A DNA stretch of 64,000 bases from contig RCAB01000014.1 of the NCBI GenBank assembly GCA_003640385.1, positions 124,001-188,000 of the forward strand, in the 5' to 3' direction. Source of the DNA: Setaria digitata. Taxonomy: Eukaryota > Nematoda > Chromadorea > Rhabditida > Setariidae. The notes below the pieces were generated by a model. It was not told the origin of the DNA. It saw nothing but the letters and a program-made list of their open reading frames with translations, and did no database searches. Below, piece by piece: positions 12,701 through 33,300 of this stretch (positions within the stretch are counted from its first letter, which is position 1; each line of letters opens with the position of its first letter). The position numbers were made by a program, and so were the translations under genes.

Positions 12701-15700
12701 GAGGTAAGTTATTACCTTGGATAATACATTTATCCTGAACAATTATTATGATTTCGTAAAAAAAAATTGAAACAACAATCATAAAAATTATTAATAGAAC
12801 TGTATTTATAATCGTTTACCAGTGATTGGTTAATTCATTTCGTGACTCATTTGTTGATTGTATCATGGTGTTGGTGTTAATCAGTAATGATAAACATAAA
12901 TAATAGCTAGGTAATAAGTCTGATAAGGACTAATTAGAGAGAAACTATCAAATTGAATTTTAGAAAAGTTTAATGGAACAGAACTAGAGAGAGATAAAAA
13001 GTGCCAAGTAAAATTCTAGACTACAGTGATGCTTAAGTGGTAGATCTTTTTTAACATTATACTAGAGGTATCTTTTGGCTTTTGCAAAATCAGCCGCAAT
13101 TTCATTTGCAAACTTTAGTATATAGTTTAAATATATAGGTTAATGTAAATGATTTTCAAGAGCACAAATAATTTAAATGAATTTTTTTCTTGCAATATAA
13201 TTGAGCTGATTAATTATAAACAACAAAAAATTCAAGAATAATTAAGACATCATTGGAAGTGAGGAATACACTGGAATAATAAATTAGCAAAAACAGCATC
13301 ATGGCTAGAAGCAAACTACCATTCAAACCATCACCATGTCGTATCAGTATGTATTACTTGTCTTCCATTAATTTTAATTAATTAACTAATCAAATAAAAC
13401 AAATAGTAAAATGATAGTTCGTAACTGTAAATGAGCGAACATTATTATTGAAATAAATTTTTCGTTCCATAAATTAACTTTACATTGCAAAGTAAAATGC
13501 CACGCTGCCTCTGGTAGAACGGTAATAATTAACTATTATCATAGATATCATCTAATCAGTGCTTTAAAATAATGAATGATATTAATGATAAGAGACCGAA
13601 TAAATGCATTTTAAAATGATTTTACAAATGAATCATCGAGAAAGAGTAATCAAGCTATTGCATGAAGGAAATCTTATTGAAACAAAGGGACATGTCATAT
13701 TCATTTAGTCATTTTTGAGCAGTTATTAAATGAGCTAAGAGGGTAGTTTGTCTCTTGTCTCTTTCTTAAAAGCCAAGCAAGAACGATCGTTTTTCCGTCT
13801 CACAAACGAATGAGTATGAGATTAGACGGATAGATGAATGGACGAATAACAACTTGCCCACATTTTAGAATCAATAAAGCCCAGCCTCTAGACAATTTAG
13901 CCGATTTTATCATTCTAGTCAGTTCTAGGCTACCACTAACTGACTATTCATGGTCTATGTCTTATTGATGCTGCAATTACAACTGTTTTTGTTCTAAAAT
14001 AATTGGAAATGAAATTAATTTGGTTAGTTTTTTTCTTTTTTTTTTTGAGAAAAAATTATTGAGGCGAGATCTTGTATTTGAAGATTTGGTATTTATTTGA
14101 AGTTTCTTTCTTCCATTTTATTAGTTCTTGAGAAGTTTCATTCTGCAAACTTGCAAATGCAACAAAACTAATTTGTGTCCTCCATTAAACTGATTAAGGT
14201 TGCCTAAGCCCTTTAAAATCGTTGATCACTCAATGACTGAAAAGCTTGGCACACAAAAACTCCTATAATATTTTAGATAATTTATAATTCTCCATGATAA
14301 AAGCCATTTTATTCAAGACTTCGTAAGGGCCAGTTTCCGTAATCTTCCAACAAAAACCATTCACTCAGTTAACCAATTTCTACAAAATTAAACTCTGCCA
14401 CTTATTCTCTGGATGTTAAACTAAACTTGCCACCTTAAATATGTTACATGTCCAGAAGTTTTAGTGAAAATTTATATTCAAAGTCTGAGGCTAAACTTCA
14501 AATTGTAACAGTTTCATCCTCTATCAAATTTGGAAATGCGAAATTATTTCAAAGAATGTGCATGCTACATTGTTTGAACAAACTGTTGAGAAGTATTCAC
14601 AATTGAGATATTTTTGGAAAATTTCATTTTAGTCCAAAAAGCAAGTTGAATAAGTGAAGAAATATGAAAATAATAACAGGAATATAATAGAAATGATGAA
14701 TAAAAACGTAAGAAACGATGCTTAGACTAGTTTCTAGCAAGTGTAAAAGTTGAAGCTTCCTAAATTATAAATTTTTAAGAATCTTCTCTCTGTTTAAGGA
14801 GAGAAAGTTCGAGTCTATTCCTATTATGATTCAGGAATGTAAGCCTCAACAAAAACTTGTGTCTTTTTGCAAGCATTCTGAACTCACTCTTTCTAAGCTT
14901 CTTGCATTTCTTCCATTCTTCCCACAACTGTTAATCAAACCTCTGATGGCTGAGATATCATTAATCAGCATTGATAAAGTTAGCAAATTATCACAATCAT
15001 GAAGCATAACTTACAGAGCTTTTTAGCATTTATTTTGAATGAATGACTCGATATCATTAAAAGACTAATCAGTTAGTTCATCTCAGTCATTACAAATTGT
15101 GAGTAACACTCAGATATTATTAATCAGGATTGTTAGATTAGTGAACCTGATAAAATTCTCACATGCTGTTGATAAAACAGCCAAACATCAACAAACAATA
15201 GTTCTTGCTGTTGTAAATTTGTTTAGTCTGTCCTGTAAGGTCAACGAAATGTTGTCATTTCCCATTTCAATAGGCAATCGTTTGCAATCAAATGAGTTGG
15301 AAATGCATTTTCCGGTGAATAATGGAAGGGAAGAAGATGGCAGGTGGTGCAGGTGAATCTCGAGAACAGACAAGCAGATACTGGAAAGAGTATGGACGGC
15401 AAAATAAGCTGAATCCATGCAGAACAGGCCTATACTATCCGTTTCTGCTTCACAGAGTTAGTCTGTTTGTAGTGTCATCTAGAGATGTGCCTGTCGAGAA
15501 TGTATCATCATCTCAATAAATCTAGTAGATTTGATTTCTAAATTACTTTCAATATTAATAATATCACTTTTAAGTGAGAAAATTCGAAATTATTTTTGAA
15601 TTAACTAATGTTTATCATGATGCTGATAGCATTAGATGGTTATCAGCTCTCTATCATTATGCACCATTCGATTTTATCAAAGATACTGTTTGCGGAAATA

Positions 15701-16417
15701 ATTTACTTCAACGCAATGTTGTTGTAGTAGAATGTTAGAGATAAGAGTTAGTGCTATCATTTCACAAAATGTTATCTAGTATAACTTATCACAGTGATAA
15801 GCTCCATTTTAAGGTAGTTCATTTGCAGGTAAGCATTGATTTTCATCTCGGTTTCAAATGCTATTAATTGTACGTCAGCCTAGATATCACCTTCCCTCAT
15901 AAAAAGTATTTACGGAAATAGCGACTTCTTACTGCTGCCATATCTTTTAATTCCTCTCTATCTCTAATCTAATTACTATTCCCATCCTTGTTGTTAAATA
16001 ACTCAATATGGATCAGTAGCAGATTTGTACCTGTTCCGATGTATCAGGATGTGGTTTGTTCACGCTATTTTCACCGTATTGCTGGCTAAACCGTTCCGGA
16101 AAGTGCGGTTGCTTGTCCCAGATGGAATTCCGGAAAAGTTGAAAGCTGCCATGTTATGCTTCAAATGGAAACTACAACGGTATAATTGTTGTACTTCCTT
16201 CTTCACCAGAATTCATTTCTCCAGCACTTAATTTTAAAGCATGCCTGACAAGGGAGATCCCAAAAAACTGATTATTCTTATTATCACTGTCGTCAGGTTT
16301 TCTTCCAGAACCTGAATAAGCGGCAGCATTTTGATGATGTGCTACGTGATTGCTCAGTAAACAAAGTTCGTGGTTAAGCCTGCCACACTTCAGTTTCTTA
16401 CAGAACATCGGGCTATC
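9748..16417. other. Gene-poor region upstream of dlk-1
   Basis: About 6.7 kb. Open frames at 11914-12205, 15099-15519 and 16025-16231 are short, mostly overlap on opposite strands, and have no recognisable similarity. No RNA gene or mobile element was recognised. It probably holds the 3' end of the DMAC2L-like gene and the dlk-1 promoter, possibly with untranslated first exons. Confidence 0.45.
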
Positions 16418-16647
16418 ATGGTTAAACGAATCACTGAGGCCTCATTCCGGCTTGCCAAAGTTCCAAAATTAAAGTGGGAGTCCCACTGCTCGGGTTCTTT
16501 ACCGGGGATAGGAATCAATAAGGTACTGTTCGACACACATACGGGAGAAAAGCAATTAATTAACAATATCAGTGACTTAAAGGAAGTAAAAAGAACCATG
16601 TCACTACCACTGCACGCTATTTCCTCAGCAATTTACCAGATGTCAAG
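16418..16647 (+). CDS. Possible 5' coding exon of dlk-1
   Basis: An open frame runs from about 16370 and ends at a donor (TCAAG/GTTTAG) at 16647 in exactly the phase that the first firm dlk-1 exon (17633) needs. Start candidates are the ATGs at 16418 and 16598; the second would give an N-terminus beginning MSLPLHAISSAIYQM. A competing donor at about 16180 (CAACG/GTATAA) also has the right phase. I recognise no domain here, and DLK N-termini are poorly conserved, so this is only a model. Confidence 0.35.
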
Positions 16648-17632
16648 GTTTAGTTCTGAAGCAAAAGTAAGACTTCAAAAATGGTGAAACAATCTCGTCC
16701 CTAATCTACCTTCTCCTACCCAATTATCACTATTATTACCAATTAATCAGCTAATTTATATTGTTGCTATTAATGCTATCATCATTAATAATTTATTATT
16801 AATATTTTTACTATTGCTGCTAAGCATAGTATCTATCATTATTGTTATTATGAACATCATTAAAATAGAGTAGATTGATTTCAGAAGTTATGAAAATTCC
16901 TTTAAAAGAAATTGCTGTACTTTTTTAAATTTTATTTTCTTATCACATTTTACTATCACAGATAGAATCACTAACATTACTATCATCACCAGTCATTTTT
17001 CTGAATAATTTGCCTTTTAAACTAAGTTGAGCCTCCCACTTTTTTACAACATCTGTTTAATTAGCTGCATAAACAATCAGCGATAGTTTCTATATGATAG
17101 CTTCATGCATACACAGCCATATATCAGCCTATTATGCTTAACGTTTTTGCAATTTATTCTTTGGTCAGTCAAATTTTTAATAATATTTGATAAAAATGTA
17201 CTAGGCTTTATATTTTGACCTCGAAATAGCTATTTTGCATTCGATAAAATCAAAAATATTGATCGGAATTAGTGGGATAGATCTGATTATCGTCGGAATT
17301 GAAATTTAAATTTCATAAAAAATAGTTCTAAAGAAAAGATTCCTCTTCTTCGCTTAAGTTATTCTTCGCCACACCGCTGCCATGTCACAACTCTTTGTCA
17401 AATTCTCAATTTAAAATGTGACACATTCGTTTCCTTAAAAATTTGAAATATTACAGATGTTTTGTTATGAAAAAAAAAGAAAAAAGAAAAGAAATAATTT
17501 AGAAATTGAATTAAATGTTTTAATGAAATAAACAATTCACTCGTCGTATATACATTTTTCCTACTTTAAAAATACAATTTTCTAATAATTATCAAGCATT
17601 GCTATTGTATTAAGGAAGTTTTAAAATTTTAG

Positions 17633-26046
<8,414 letters not shown>

Positions 26047-27098
26047 AGAAGAAAAACGAATAATGTTATTACTGTCTTCTTCCAGCACGGCAAAGCACAG
26101 TTGCTTTTTCTCTTTTCACGTTTATAGTTAGCAATGACCTGAAAAGTATGCCTCTTCCTGTTTCCATCTTTCGTCAGCCAATGGTGGTGGTTCTCGTGGC
26201 ATCGTTTTGTTAACTGCTATATACTGATAACACCTGATTCCAAATAAATCAGTGAATTAAGTTGAGCTATACGCTTCCAGCTGATATCTTAGTCAAGGAA
26301 TAAGACTGCACTTTAAGCACAAATATATTACCTGCTAGTTCAGGTAATCCAGGTGGAATTGGTACTTATATAAATCCTAAAACTCAAGTCATCCTTTTAA
26401 GGTTTATTCTAGCAATCTTTTACGACAACCACTCCAACGTAACCATACCATTTACAGTGATGCAGAAGAAAAAAAAAAAATCAAAAGAATACAAAAGGAG
26501 CAATGACAAACATGAGACAATAAAATGACATGTGTTGCCAACAAAATATAAGCAAAGGAATCATTATCAACCTGACAAACTGAATGGTCACATTCAATAT
26601 ATAAAAAACTTCATAAAATGCAAAGCTTAACAAATATTTTTTTCGCATAAAAAATCGCAATGGCATACTCACTATTTCTCGTATAAAATAAAAGAGGAGA
26701 TGACCAATGGAAATATTAATAACGACACCTGACCACAACAAAAGTATGTCTAACAATACATGCAATCAGTAAACGAGGATTTTAAATTTGGTTTCTTCTC
26801 GTCAGAACTACTCATTCTTCAAACAACTTTAAAAGAATGAAGACCAATCCCACAGTTTTAGAGGGCTGGTTGAGAAAAACTGAAACAACATTGCACTTTG
26901 GACAGTTCATATACATATAATCTCTTCCATCCCAAACTGCGGGATTACCAGTGTCTACTACAACGATACATCATGCAATGTTGTCACGATGCCTAGCAGC
27001 TGTTTATAAATCGTTTTAGCACAACCGATCAAACCATATTTTCTACTTTTTGTAATAATATACAAGAATAAAACTGGAAATTATTAACTTGTCATTTA

Positions 27099-27155
27099 AC
27101 TTTTATTTTATGGTGAAACAGCACGTTTCTGCACTTCTCACAAGTCATCGTCGTA
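27099..27155 (+). repeat. Inverted repeat, left arm
   Basis: This 57-base stretch matches the reverse complement of 27772-27828 with three differences. It lies in the 3' UTR of the - strand FLYWCH gene and includes that gene's likely poly(A) signal. Confidence 0.85.
27102..27107 (-). terminator. Likely poly(A) signal of the FLYWCH gene
   Basis: AATAAA read on the - strand, about 290 bases after the stop codon at 27395-27397. It lies within the inverted-repeat arm. Confidence 0.45.
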
Positions 27156-27394
27156 TTTCTCTTCTGAAGAAGGGAAATGTTTCAATCTCTTTAAATTCAG
27201 AAAAGCCCACCTAATTAGCTTTAGTGCCGCCATTGTTAATATAAATGTTAAAAAATTATTACAAGTGCAACACGAAATAAAGCTTAGAAAACTACGTGAC
27301 AAAAGGAGCCACTAAATTATTAGAAATCAATACACGAGCAACACAGAAAATCGTTTAGTACTTCAATACAATTCTCACAAGTGATGTCAACGGT

Positions 27395-30300
27395 TTATTT
27401 CTTACTTTCCTCGCCTTTATTCGATCTAACAACATCAACAGACCCTGCAGGCTCTTCTTCCTTTTTCTTTCGGTTTCGTCGGCCTTCACTTCCATCGCCT
27501 ACAAGTAATTCGATATTAATCCTAAACAACAAAACAAAATATACAAAGAGAAACATATTATAAGTTTTAGCCCTTTACAGAAGGAAAAACGTAAAACTTC
27601 AAAAGTTTCTCTCATCCTAACATTCATATGCGTACTTTGAACTTAGTCATTTAGAAGAGATGAATCTCGACAGAAAGTTGTTCAAAGTAAAGTTGCATCG
27701 TTGAGAAGGGTAAAAAAAAAAGCAAGTAATATCAAGAAGATATACACATATAGTCTAGACTCTTGGCGAATTACGACGATGACTTGTGAGAAGTGCAGAA
27801 GCGTGCTATTTCACCATGAAATAAAAGTTGCAGGAAAAAAAGGTGACTTAGCTATAGAAAAATGACAATTTACAATAAACATAAATGGCAAAATAAATTT
27901 AACGAAATTCATCATTTCAGGCATTTTCTTTAAAATAAAACTCGAAACCACGGGCTCTTTTTAACCAATTTTTATCCCATGTGCTCCTTTTTTTGCCCAA
28001 AATTTATATTCTATTGCATTGCATGGATAACTTCCAATGCAATTCAGATATTACTTCCAGTTTAACATTCAGTGAAGATCTACTGAAGTTACCGAAAAAA
28101 TAGGAAGAGATCTTTATAAGGAATTCAACGTAGAATTCGTCATTCACTAATAATAATATCTTGAACAGATGAAATAAAAAGAAAAAAATTATGTTCGAAA
28201 ATAAACACATACCGTACTCAGATGGACTTCCCATACTCATATCCTTCACGACAGCTGAGAATGTCTCATCATCCATAACAATTACATCATTTTCGCTTAA
28301 CTGCTTCCTCGTAAACCTGAAACCAGTTAAATTTCAACGTGTAGATCAAAAAACATAGTGGTTCTAGCAATTCCAACGAAATATGGAAAAGAAAAACTGC
28401 ATGAATGATATAAAGAGATCGTTATTGGCTCGATCACTGTCTCTGTGTAATGAAGCAATTTCCTTCAAATTTGTAAGAAATAACTTTGTCAAGTATTAGT
28501 TGTTAAAGCGGATTTTAGAGACAATAAACTGACAAAGGAGTATAATGACAGCTACCATTAACACATTTCACAGGACTTATAATCATTGGGAACTTTAGCA
28601 ATAGCAACGCCAAAATAAACAAGAGAGTCATAGCAGGTCGTCTCTTAAATACTTGAATACATACTTTTTTGGACTACTCTCCGTTTCGTACATGGCTTCT
28701 TGTCTGCTGGATTCCGCTTCTTCATAATTCGTTTTTTCGCATTCCATCTCCCTTTCCTTCTCTTTCTCTAACAAACTTGAATTTGCACTTTTTTCATCTG
28801 GAATAAAAATATTCTTCAGAAGAGCTGTTGGATTCCGCTTCTTCTGGAATAAAAATATCCTTCAGAAAAACAAAAAAAAAAAAAAAACCACGCTTCTGAT
28901 CATCACATAATACTCGTAGTTTGCAGCAGCTCTTTACACTACTTCTGCAGTAAAAATAGCACACAAGACAAAATGAATATTAAAATAGTCACCACGTCTA
29001 TCTTTATCTTTCTTTAAATATTTCGAATAGACTGAACGTCTTTCTGAGGATCTTGTTGTTCTCTGTGACTTTATTTCTTTCCCTTCTTCTTCTTCGTCTT
29101 CCTTTACTTGTTCCGGTTTTGGTGCCTTCTTGCCAAACGCTGTATTTCGAGCACTTCGAGACCTCGTTTCTCGTTGAGTCTCATCAGCGACAGGATTTTT
29201 TGATTCTAGAAAACATCAGTTTCAGAAAAAAGAAAAAAAATTAATTAAACATTAAAACTCTAAAAATCTCGATGACCGAAAGGACACATCATTCCATCCA
29301 TTAGACATGCTTATTGTAAAGCACAAATGTCTTTAAAAAAAAAAATGCTACCCATTTAGCATCCGGAAATATAGGTACTTCCTTCATGGTTCACTCAGAA
29401 AAACCTTTGTGACAGCCCACTGTAGTAGGTTTGATTGTCCAAAACCACACAGATCAGTCTGCTACTCTGGACTTGTCTTCCAGTTAAGTAGGGCTCTAGA
29501 TGATAAAAAAAGATTACCTTTCTGAATTACTACTCGAGGTGACACCATAATCAGACGGCCATCAAACCGCCGCATTACTGTGACCTAAACAAAGTAAAAT
29601 TATTATGTTTAGTTGTTTCACTGTTTATCCCTATTTAGCAGGCGCACCAGAAAGTTTTCAATATATCCACAACTTGACATTTTAATATAAAAAATGAATA
29701 AATTTTAATAAATGCATTTTCAGAAAATAAAAAATTGAAAATTAAAATAAAATATACACCCGGAATATCAACAACAGGAATAAATAACAAAACTAATCTC
29801 ACTATAAACTGAAGATTTGCCTAACATAAATCAAATGAAAAGTAACATCAGATTCTTCTTAGAGAATAGCATTCAGGACAGTTAACGCAAGATTTGTTAT
29901 TTAACTTCCGTAAAGAGCAAAAATCGGTAATCTAATCTCCCAACCCCACTAAATATCTTCCAAAAAAGATTACTTCTTAAAAAGCAAACTAACCAAATTT
30001 CCAGCTGCAGTTCTTAAAGTCATCGGCTTTCCAGTTAATTCTTCCGATTCAGCACCAAGCTGCATGGTACGTCCAGCCAGTTTTAATTTTGAGTTTTGTC
30101 CACTGAACGGTATTCGCCCTAAAATATAAACCGTACGTTTCTGCTTTACACTTTTTTCTATTATACGTTGATATCTAGATTAACTTCGTTTCTGTCATAG
30201 GGTAAAAATTAAAAAATCATTTCACATCCTAAGTTTTTAGCTATGCAGGATGAATCAGCTCAATGATTATATAAGTTAGTTATATTTACAGATATATATA

Positions 30301-33300
30301 TATATATATAACATTTTGTTTTTTAAATATGTTAAAATCTTACTCAGCGATAGATTCGTCTCATTAAGTTGAAAGTCAGAAGAAAAAATTATTAGGAAAA
30401 CAGCTTTATATTAAATTGTTAAATACGTCATTTAAACAAATGTCACAAATAACAAAATGAACTGAAACAAAAATTTAGAAGCCCATAAATTAGCCCAATA
30501 CAGAATCCAGCATTTCAAAAAAAAAAAAAAAAAAAAGAAAAAAAAAATAGCTGAACTAGGAGACTTCAGAAGATAATGAGATTTAAAGAAATCGATAAAG
30601 AACTTACTTAATGTGTAAGATCCCCGCAGTTCAGGAGATTTCGCTGAATCTAAAAGAGAAAAAAAGACTATTCACGAGGTATATTAATATGACAGTAGTT
30701 TTAAAGTTCTGTAGCAGCAAAGCGATAATAATGAGTGGAAAGTTAATTTATGCAAGCAATGGCTAAACACTTACCATCCCCTTCTGTTGCTGATGTTGCC
30801 TGAAAATTTTGAGTCTTAAAGAATACTCTCACAAAATAAGTAGGAATAAGTGATTCAGAATTTAATCCTTGGTAACATCTACTCACAGCAAGTGATGCCC
30901 AAAGTCCTTTCTCATGCTTAGCTCTCAAGATATTGTAACAACTACAACTTATAAAAAACTAACTCCTTAAATTTTTCGCAATCGAAAGCAATGTCATCTA
31001 CAATAAGTCCTAAGGACTATTTTTATTTATCCACTTGTTCTTTTTTTTTTTTTTTTTTTCTAGAAAACCACAAAAAGGATTTTATAATATCTTTAGAAAT
31101 CAATTTAAGAACCTCCGTTCCCCCAACATATGTCGTTTTGTCAAAAACTCCTTTGGTATTCGGTTTTAAAACACCTCGACTTCTTCTTGTCTGATAAGGC
31201 TCCCTAAACAAATTCTCCGAATCAGTTTTCTAGCTTTTATTTCATGCTTCTACATTTTTATGATCACAGTTCTCATACCACAGATCAATTATTCTTCTAT
31301 TTTTTATTCACACCAAAAAAAAAGTGAAAAATAAAGAGAAATTAAAACGACATAGCGTAAACGTATGCTTTGAAAACAAAAAGATGCAAGTTTTAGATTT
31401 TCATAACTGCTTTTGGGATTGATCTCAACCAAGTACAAATATTTATCTAGTTCAAGCCCAAACGACTATTTCCTCAATAATAGAATTTAATACTGATTAG
31501 GCTAGAAAAAAATCTCTTCAATATTAAATGCGAAGAGTCTATTTGTTTATGGAAGGATTTTTTTTTTTAAACAAAATATTTCAAAGAACAAGCACTTATG
31601 TTGGTAAACAATACCTTGCAGAAGTTTCTGCTTTTGGGATTGCAATTAAAGGAGCTTTTCCTCTTCCCTTTTTCACTTCGAAAGGTGTGTCAGTTTCTTC
31701 CTTTCCTCTTCCACGTTTCGATCTTCTCAAATTAGGCTGTACGCTCTGATAAAAAACATCCATTATTTGAAGCAAAAAAAAAAAGAAAACTGGCAAATGC
31801 AGAAATTGATGAAATTTCTACAGTTGCGATCAAATACCAAAGAGGAAAATTACCGTTATTTCAGACTGCTCTGTAACATCCATTTCCACTTCCTCCTCAA
31901 CTGCCATTTTTTCTGAAAATTAAAAAATTACGTTTTCTGAATAAATCAGTTAATCTTATTTTACCATTTTAATCTATTGCGTGAATTATCCAAAAAAAAA
32001 AAAAAAATGCTTTTTCTCAAAATGAAATGTAAACATGGCCTGCTACTCAAAATTAAATATTTTTATCAAACAAAGGATAGTGTTTTTTTTCTAATTTTTT
32101 TGATTATAAGAAAGAATTATTAAGGATAAAAAAAAAAACAATCTACGAAGTATTCATTAACAAACCGCAGTGAAGTCGATTCGAAAAAGAATTGGGAAAA
32201 TCCCAACCTAATTCTTCTGGTGTGCTCCTTGCCGGTACCACTGGAAGAAAAATAAGTGGCTGCGTTTCCGATTCACTTTTTCCATCACGCTGTTGTACTG
32301 AACTGCCACTTTCATCACCGCTTCCGAAACTCAGTGTTGGAAGCAAGCTGGTCTGTTTGGTAACTACTATTCCACTGTTCACAACTTCTTTCAAATCAAA
32401 GATTTCAGCCGCTAATTCTTCAGCAGGTTTGTTGCACTCCGGATCAGCAGCAATACTATCGCAGAGAGACGTGAGGTATTTCAGGTACTTTTTTGCTGCC
32501 ACAATATGTTTCAAAGATTGAGCTCGCTCTTTAAACAACTGCAAAAGCATATAAGTATGGGTTCCATTAATAACTTATTCAAGCTATTATTAGCAGTCTC
32601 TAGTTAGCTGAAGCATCTTCATTTACTGCACTGACATTTCTGAATTTTAATGAAATTCGCAGTATCCATCTTTCCCAGACTACAGAAAAAGACTAACATG
32701 ATTTTTAAAAAAAGTCTAGCGTTAAAAAAACCATACATACCTCACATTGCAATTCAATTTGCATAACCAAATTATACAGTGTATAGCTGGAAAAATTTGA
32801 CCGATGAGTGACATAGTGTGGCTGCCCAGGACCACCACTACCTGGCATATCTTTGCTTTCAATGGAACGCACTGAACGGCTTTCACTAACGCGACGATTG
32901 CACTGCTCTACTAGATTTGCTACCTACAGGACTAAATTTTATCAACAAGAAACGTATAATTGCATAACAAGATATTAAAATGTGCTTTCAGTACTTTTTT
33001 AACTAGTAAAACCGATATATTTATCAATCCCATAAAGATTAGTGAGTTGAAATGTAATACTCTATTACGCTCAATGTTTCAAAGGAAACATCTTGTCAAT
33101 AAGCTAAACTCTGTAACTTCAAATATTATTGCTTTTATTGTATTCTTATTCTCATCAATCCTAATATGGTGAAAAAAATCATAGAGTGAGTCGCAACTTC
33201 TCTTCATCAATGAATCTTCCACGCAAGAACTTAAAAAATTGAAAAGATCTAGATTTTTGAGGACCAAAACAATTCTATATTTTTGTTATTTCACAATAAT

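Larger units (their letters stand above)
26047..27394. other. Convergent 3' region between dlk-1 and the FLYWCH gene
   Basis: About 1.35 kb holding both 3' UTRs. An AATAAA on the + strand lies near 26243 and may end dlk-1. One arm of a 57-bp inverted repeat lies at 27099-27155. No further gene is seen; the open frame on the - strand at 26481-26765 is hydrophobic and without similarity. Confidence 0.5.

Noticed and set aside
15099..15519. Overlapping open frames on both strands upstream of dlk-1
   Set aside because: No similarity, no splice context, and opposite-strand frames shadow each other.
10860..15810. Many TGATAA motifs upstream of dlk-1 that could be GATA-factor sites
   Set aside because: Expected often by chance in AT-rich DNA; no clustering clearly above background was shown by eye.
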